This document shows, in pieces, positions 63,892 through 64,000 of a stretch of 64,000 bases of DNA. The notes under the pieces were generated by a model. That model made no database searches, was not told the origin of the DNA, and saw nothing but the letters and a program-made list of their open reading frames with translations. Position numbers and translations under genes: made by a program. Numbering within the stretch: the first letter of the stretch is position 1; the number at the start of each line of letters is the position of its first letter. The stretch covers positions 248,001 through 312,000 of the forward strand of contig NZ_CANLSZ010000001.1 of the NCBI RefSeq assembly GCF_947493765.1, read 5' to 3'. This stretch comes from an uncultured Arthrobacter sp. (GTDB lineage: Bacteria; Actinomycetota; Actinomycetes; Actinomycetales; Micrococcaceae).

Positions 63892-64000
63892 ATGTCTTCG
63901 GCCCACTCCTTTTGCTTCGTGGCGATCGGCACGAGCTGGCGCGTGGACAGCAGCATGCCCCTGCTGCCGGAGCAGCAGGCCGGACTCCTGCGCCTCGCCG
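63892..64000 (+). CDS. apbE: FAD:protein FMN transferase (ApbE), 5' end only
   Basis: The window ends 109 bases into this gene, so only the first 36 residues are visible. They read [18 protein letters not shown] and so on. The F-x-A-I/M-G-T-x-W-x-V pattern is the characteristic start of ApbE/FAD:protein FMN transferases, which attach FMN to Ser/Thr of partner proteins in the cell envelope. The ATG starts directly after the stop of the FMN-binding lipoprotein, a likely substrate. The assignment is made from the N-terminal motif and context only. Confidence 0.72.
   Translation, partial: MSSAHSFCFVAIGTSWRVDSSMPLLPEQQAGLLRLA

Overview
The window is high-GC actinobacterial chromosome. Gene content and order point to a member of the Micrococcaceae (Arthrobacter sensu lato). 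The supporting evidence is the argS-lysA-hom-thrC-thrB-rho-prfA-prmC-sua5-wecA-atp block ending in a DUF2550 gene and nucS, the rdgB-rph-MBL-murI-DUF2017-clpS block, the frequent GTG and TTG starts, a Rho with a long Asn/Arg/Asp-rich insertion, and NucS. About 62 genes are supported and coding density is very high. Many neighbours overlap by 1-19 bases (ATGA, GTGA or TAATG junctions), so translational coupling is common. No rRNA, tRNA, CRISPR array, phage or insertion sequence is seen.

Layout. 1-4.4 kb: the end of an RND efflux pump with an overlapping MarR regulator, a short-chain dehydrogenase, an alpha/beta hydrolase, a small acidic protein and an MFS exporter. 4.5-8.8 kb: the SbcCD nuclease. 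8.9-12.7 kb: an ADP-ribosylglycohydrolase-fold protein that has lost its metal-binding aspartates, a second short-chain dehydrogenase, a DEDDh exonuclease with a BRCT domain, and a DedA protein. 12.7-16.9 kb: housekeeping genes rdgB, rph, an MBL hydrolase, murI, DUF2017 and clpS. 16.9-18.9 kb: the NAD-salvage pair pncB-pncA. 19-22.6 kb: a coupled DUF3039-MFS-helicase unit. 22.7-25.8 kb: accessory-looking DNA with a DUF222/HNH protein and a lower-GC DUF6318 lipoprotein/PKD protein pair. 26-33.8 kb: an ABC exporter, a thioredoxin-fold TPR protein lacking cysteines, a large membrane protein, an AI-2E family protein and an alpha/beta hydrolase. 33.8-36.3 kb: a small Cys/His protein, nucS and nagA.

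36.3-44.8 kb carries the complete F1Fo ATP synthase operon on the minus strand (two AtpI/AtpZ-like membrane genes, then B-E-F-H-A-G-D-C) followed by DUF2550. 44.9-63.1 kb continues upstream with wecA, sua5, prmC, prfA, rho, thrB, thrC, hom, lysA and argS. This block is interrupted by cell-surface glycan genes: a FlaA1/CapD-like sugar-nucleotide dehydratase fused in translation to wecA, a divergent glycosyltransferase-epimerase pair, and a second glycosyltransferase coupled to prmC. At the right edge a putative FMN-binding lipoprotein is followed immediately by the start of an ApbE flavin transferase, which suggests a flavinylation module running out of the window.

Two signals recur. First, about 14 genes have a TANNNT -10 hexamer (six times exactly TAGACT) ending 6-7 bases before the start codon, the geometry of leaderless transcripts. 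Second, several minus-strand genes carry short tandem duplications at or across their 3' ends (58 bp at 33.9 kb, 24 bp at 36.3 kb, 36 bp at 50.0 kb). Product assignments rest on motif and family recognition from the sequence alone; start sites and promoters are inferences.
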